Source of the DNA: CAWBRT01 sp050015355
GTDB taxonomy: Bacteria > Acidobacteriota > Terriglobia > Terriglobales > Acidobacteriaceae
NCBI GenBank assembly: GCA_050015355.1
Contig: JBEKBO010000117.1
Location: forward strand, 1 to 14,374
Length of the DNA stretch: 14,374 nucleotides
Reading direction: 5' to 3'
Below, in pieces: positions 14,084 through 14,374 of this stretch. Both the position numbers and the translations under genes were made by a program. The number at the start of each line of letters is the position of its first letter. Positions within the stretch are counted from its first letter, which is position 1. The notes under the pieces were generated by a model. That model did no database searches, was not told the origin of the DNA, and saw only the letters and a list, made by a program, of their open reading frames with translations.

Positions 14084-14374
14084 ACAGCGGCGAAGTGCTC
14101 TGAATGGCGCGCCGTTGACCCCGAGTCGATGGCGCGCGCCGAGCCCGACACGAGCGTTTGCGGCGGTATGAACGTCGCGAAATGATTCGCATGAGGGCCG
14201 CTGCACGGCGCCGCGAATGAGGGCATTTGCCCAACAATCGCGGGCAAGAGTTGAGACCCCGATCCGTCGATAAGGCCGATGTGGAAACTCAGGGGCTGAC
14301 GAACAGCCGCACCAGTTGCGGTTGAGCAGGGTAGCGAGTCAGGGGCAGGAGTGGTTTTTTCTGCACCTACGAGG
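14084..14374. other. Gene-free 3' end of the window
   Basis: No frame on either strand here has a start with a ribosome-binding site and recognisable homology. It contains two short hairpins, GCGAA-ATGA-TTCGC (14177-14190) and GGGCATTTGCCC (14221-14232), neither followed by a clear T-run. It also holds two copies of ATGGCGCGC (14104-14112 and 14129-14137). The first hairpin could serve as a weak terminator for the transporter operon. Confidence 0.4.

Noticed and set aside
14008..14373. Minus-strand frame open to the window edge
   Set aside because: It could be the 3' part of a convergent gene, but it overlaps the transporter by 76 bp, shows no domain and has a shadow-like composition. It cannot be supported without the next sequence.
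1..14374. CRISPR array, tRNA, rRNA, insertion sequence or prophage genes
   Set aside because: No regularly spaced direct repeats, no tRNA cloverleaf or rRNA signature, and no transposase or integrase motifs were seen by eye.

Overview
The window is 14.4 kb of moderately GC-rich bacterial chromosome. It most resembles an Acidobacteriota (Terriglobia/Koribacter-like) genome. This assignment is an inference from gene content, the mix of Shine-Dalgarno-led and apparently leaderless genes, and a dispersed inverted repeat (GTCATTCTGAGCG... / ...CGCTTTGCTCAGGATGAC) of a kind I recall as common in acidobacterial genomes. There are no rRNA, tRNA or CRISPR sequences, and no transposases, integrases or phage genes.

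Left part (1-2780, + strand): the C-terminal ACT domain of a GlnD-like PII uridylyltransferase is cut by the window edge. It is followed by a compact ergothioneine operon, egtB (iron-dependent sulfoxide synthase) and egtD (histidine trimethyltransferase), with 6 bp between them. A YajO-like aldo/keto reductase lies convergently on the minus strand, and its stop region overlaps the end of egtD by 8 bp.

Middle (3870-9428, + strand): a small EVE-domain protein, a secreted Cu/Zn superoxide dismutase with every metal ligand present, a spaced inverted-repeat element, and then a probable two-gene unit. That unit is a 671-aa HExxH metallopeptidase of no family I can name with certainty, followed 50 bp later by a tryptophanase whose specificity residues are of the tryptophanase type, not the tyrosine phenol-lyase type. 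A secreted protein of unknown function comes next. The EVE gene and this secreted-protein gene each have a TACAAT hexamer 6-8 bp before the start codon and no Shine-Dalgarno sequence, which suggests leaderless mRNAs.

Right part (9477-14083): a thioredoxin reductase (CATC) is convergent with an FCD-type GntR regulator, with a short hairpin between them. The regulator is divergent from a Gfo/Idh/MocA oxidoreductase followed by a DASS (SLC13-type) anion transporter. This looks like a small self-regulated module for uptake and oxidation of a carboxylate or sugar acid. The divergent control region has a plausible sigma70 promoter with two CATGGT(A)CC elements on it. The last 291 bp hold no gene I can support.

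The window is rich in redox functions: ergothioneine synthesis, SOD, thioredoxin reductase and aldo/keto reductase. The two most useful leads are the peptidase-tryptophanase pair and the GntR/oxidoreductase/DASS module of unknown substrate. I do not see a clearly new defence or mobile system.
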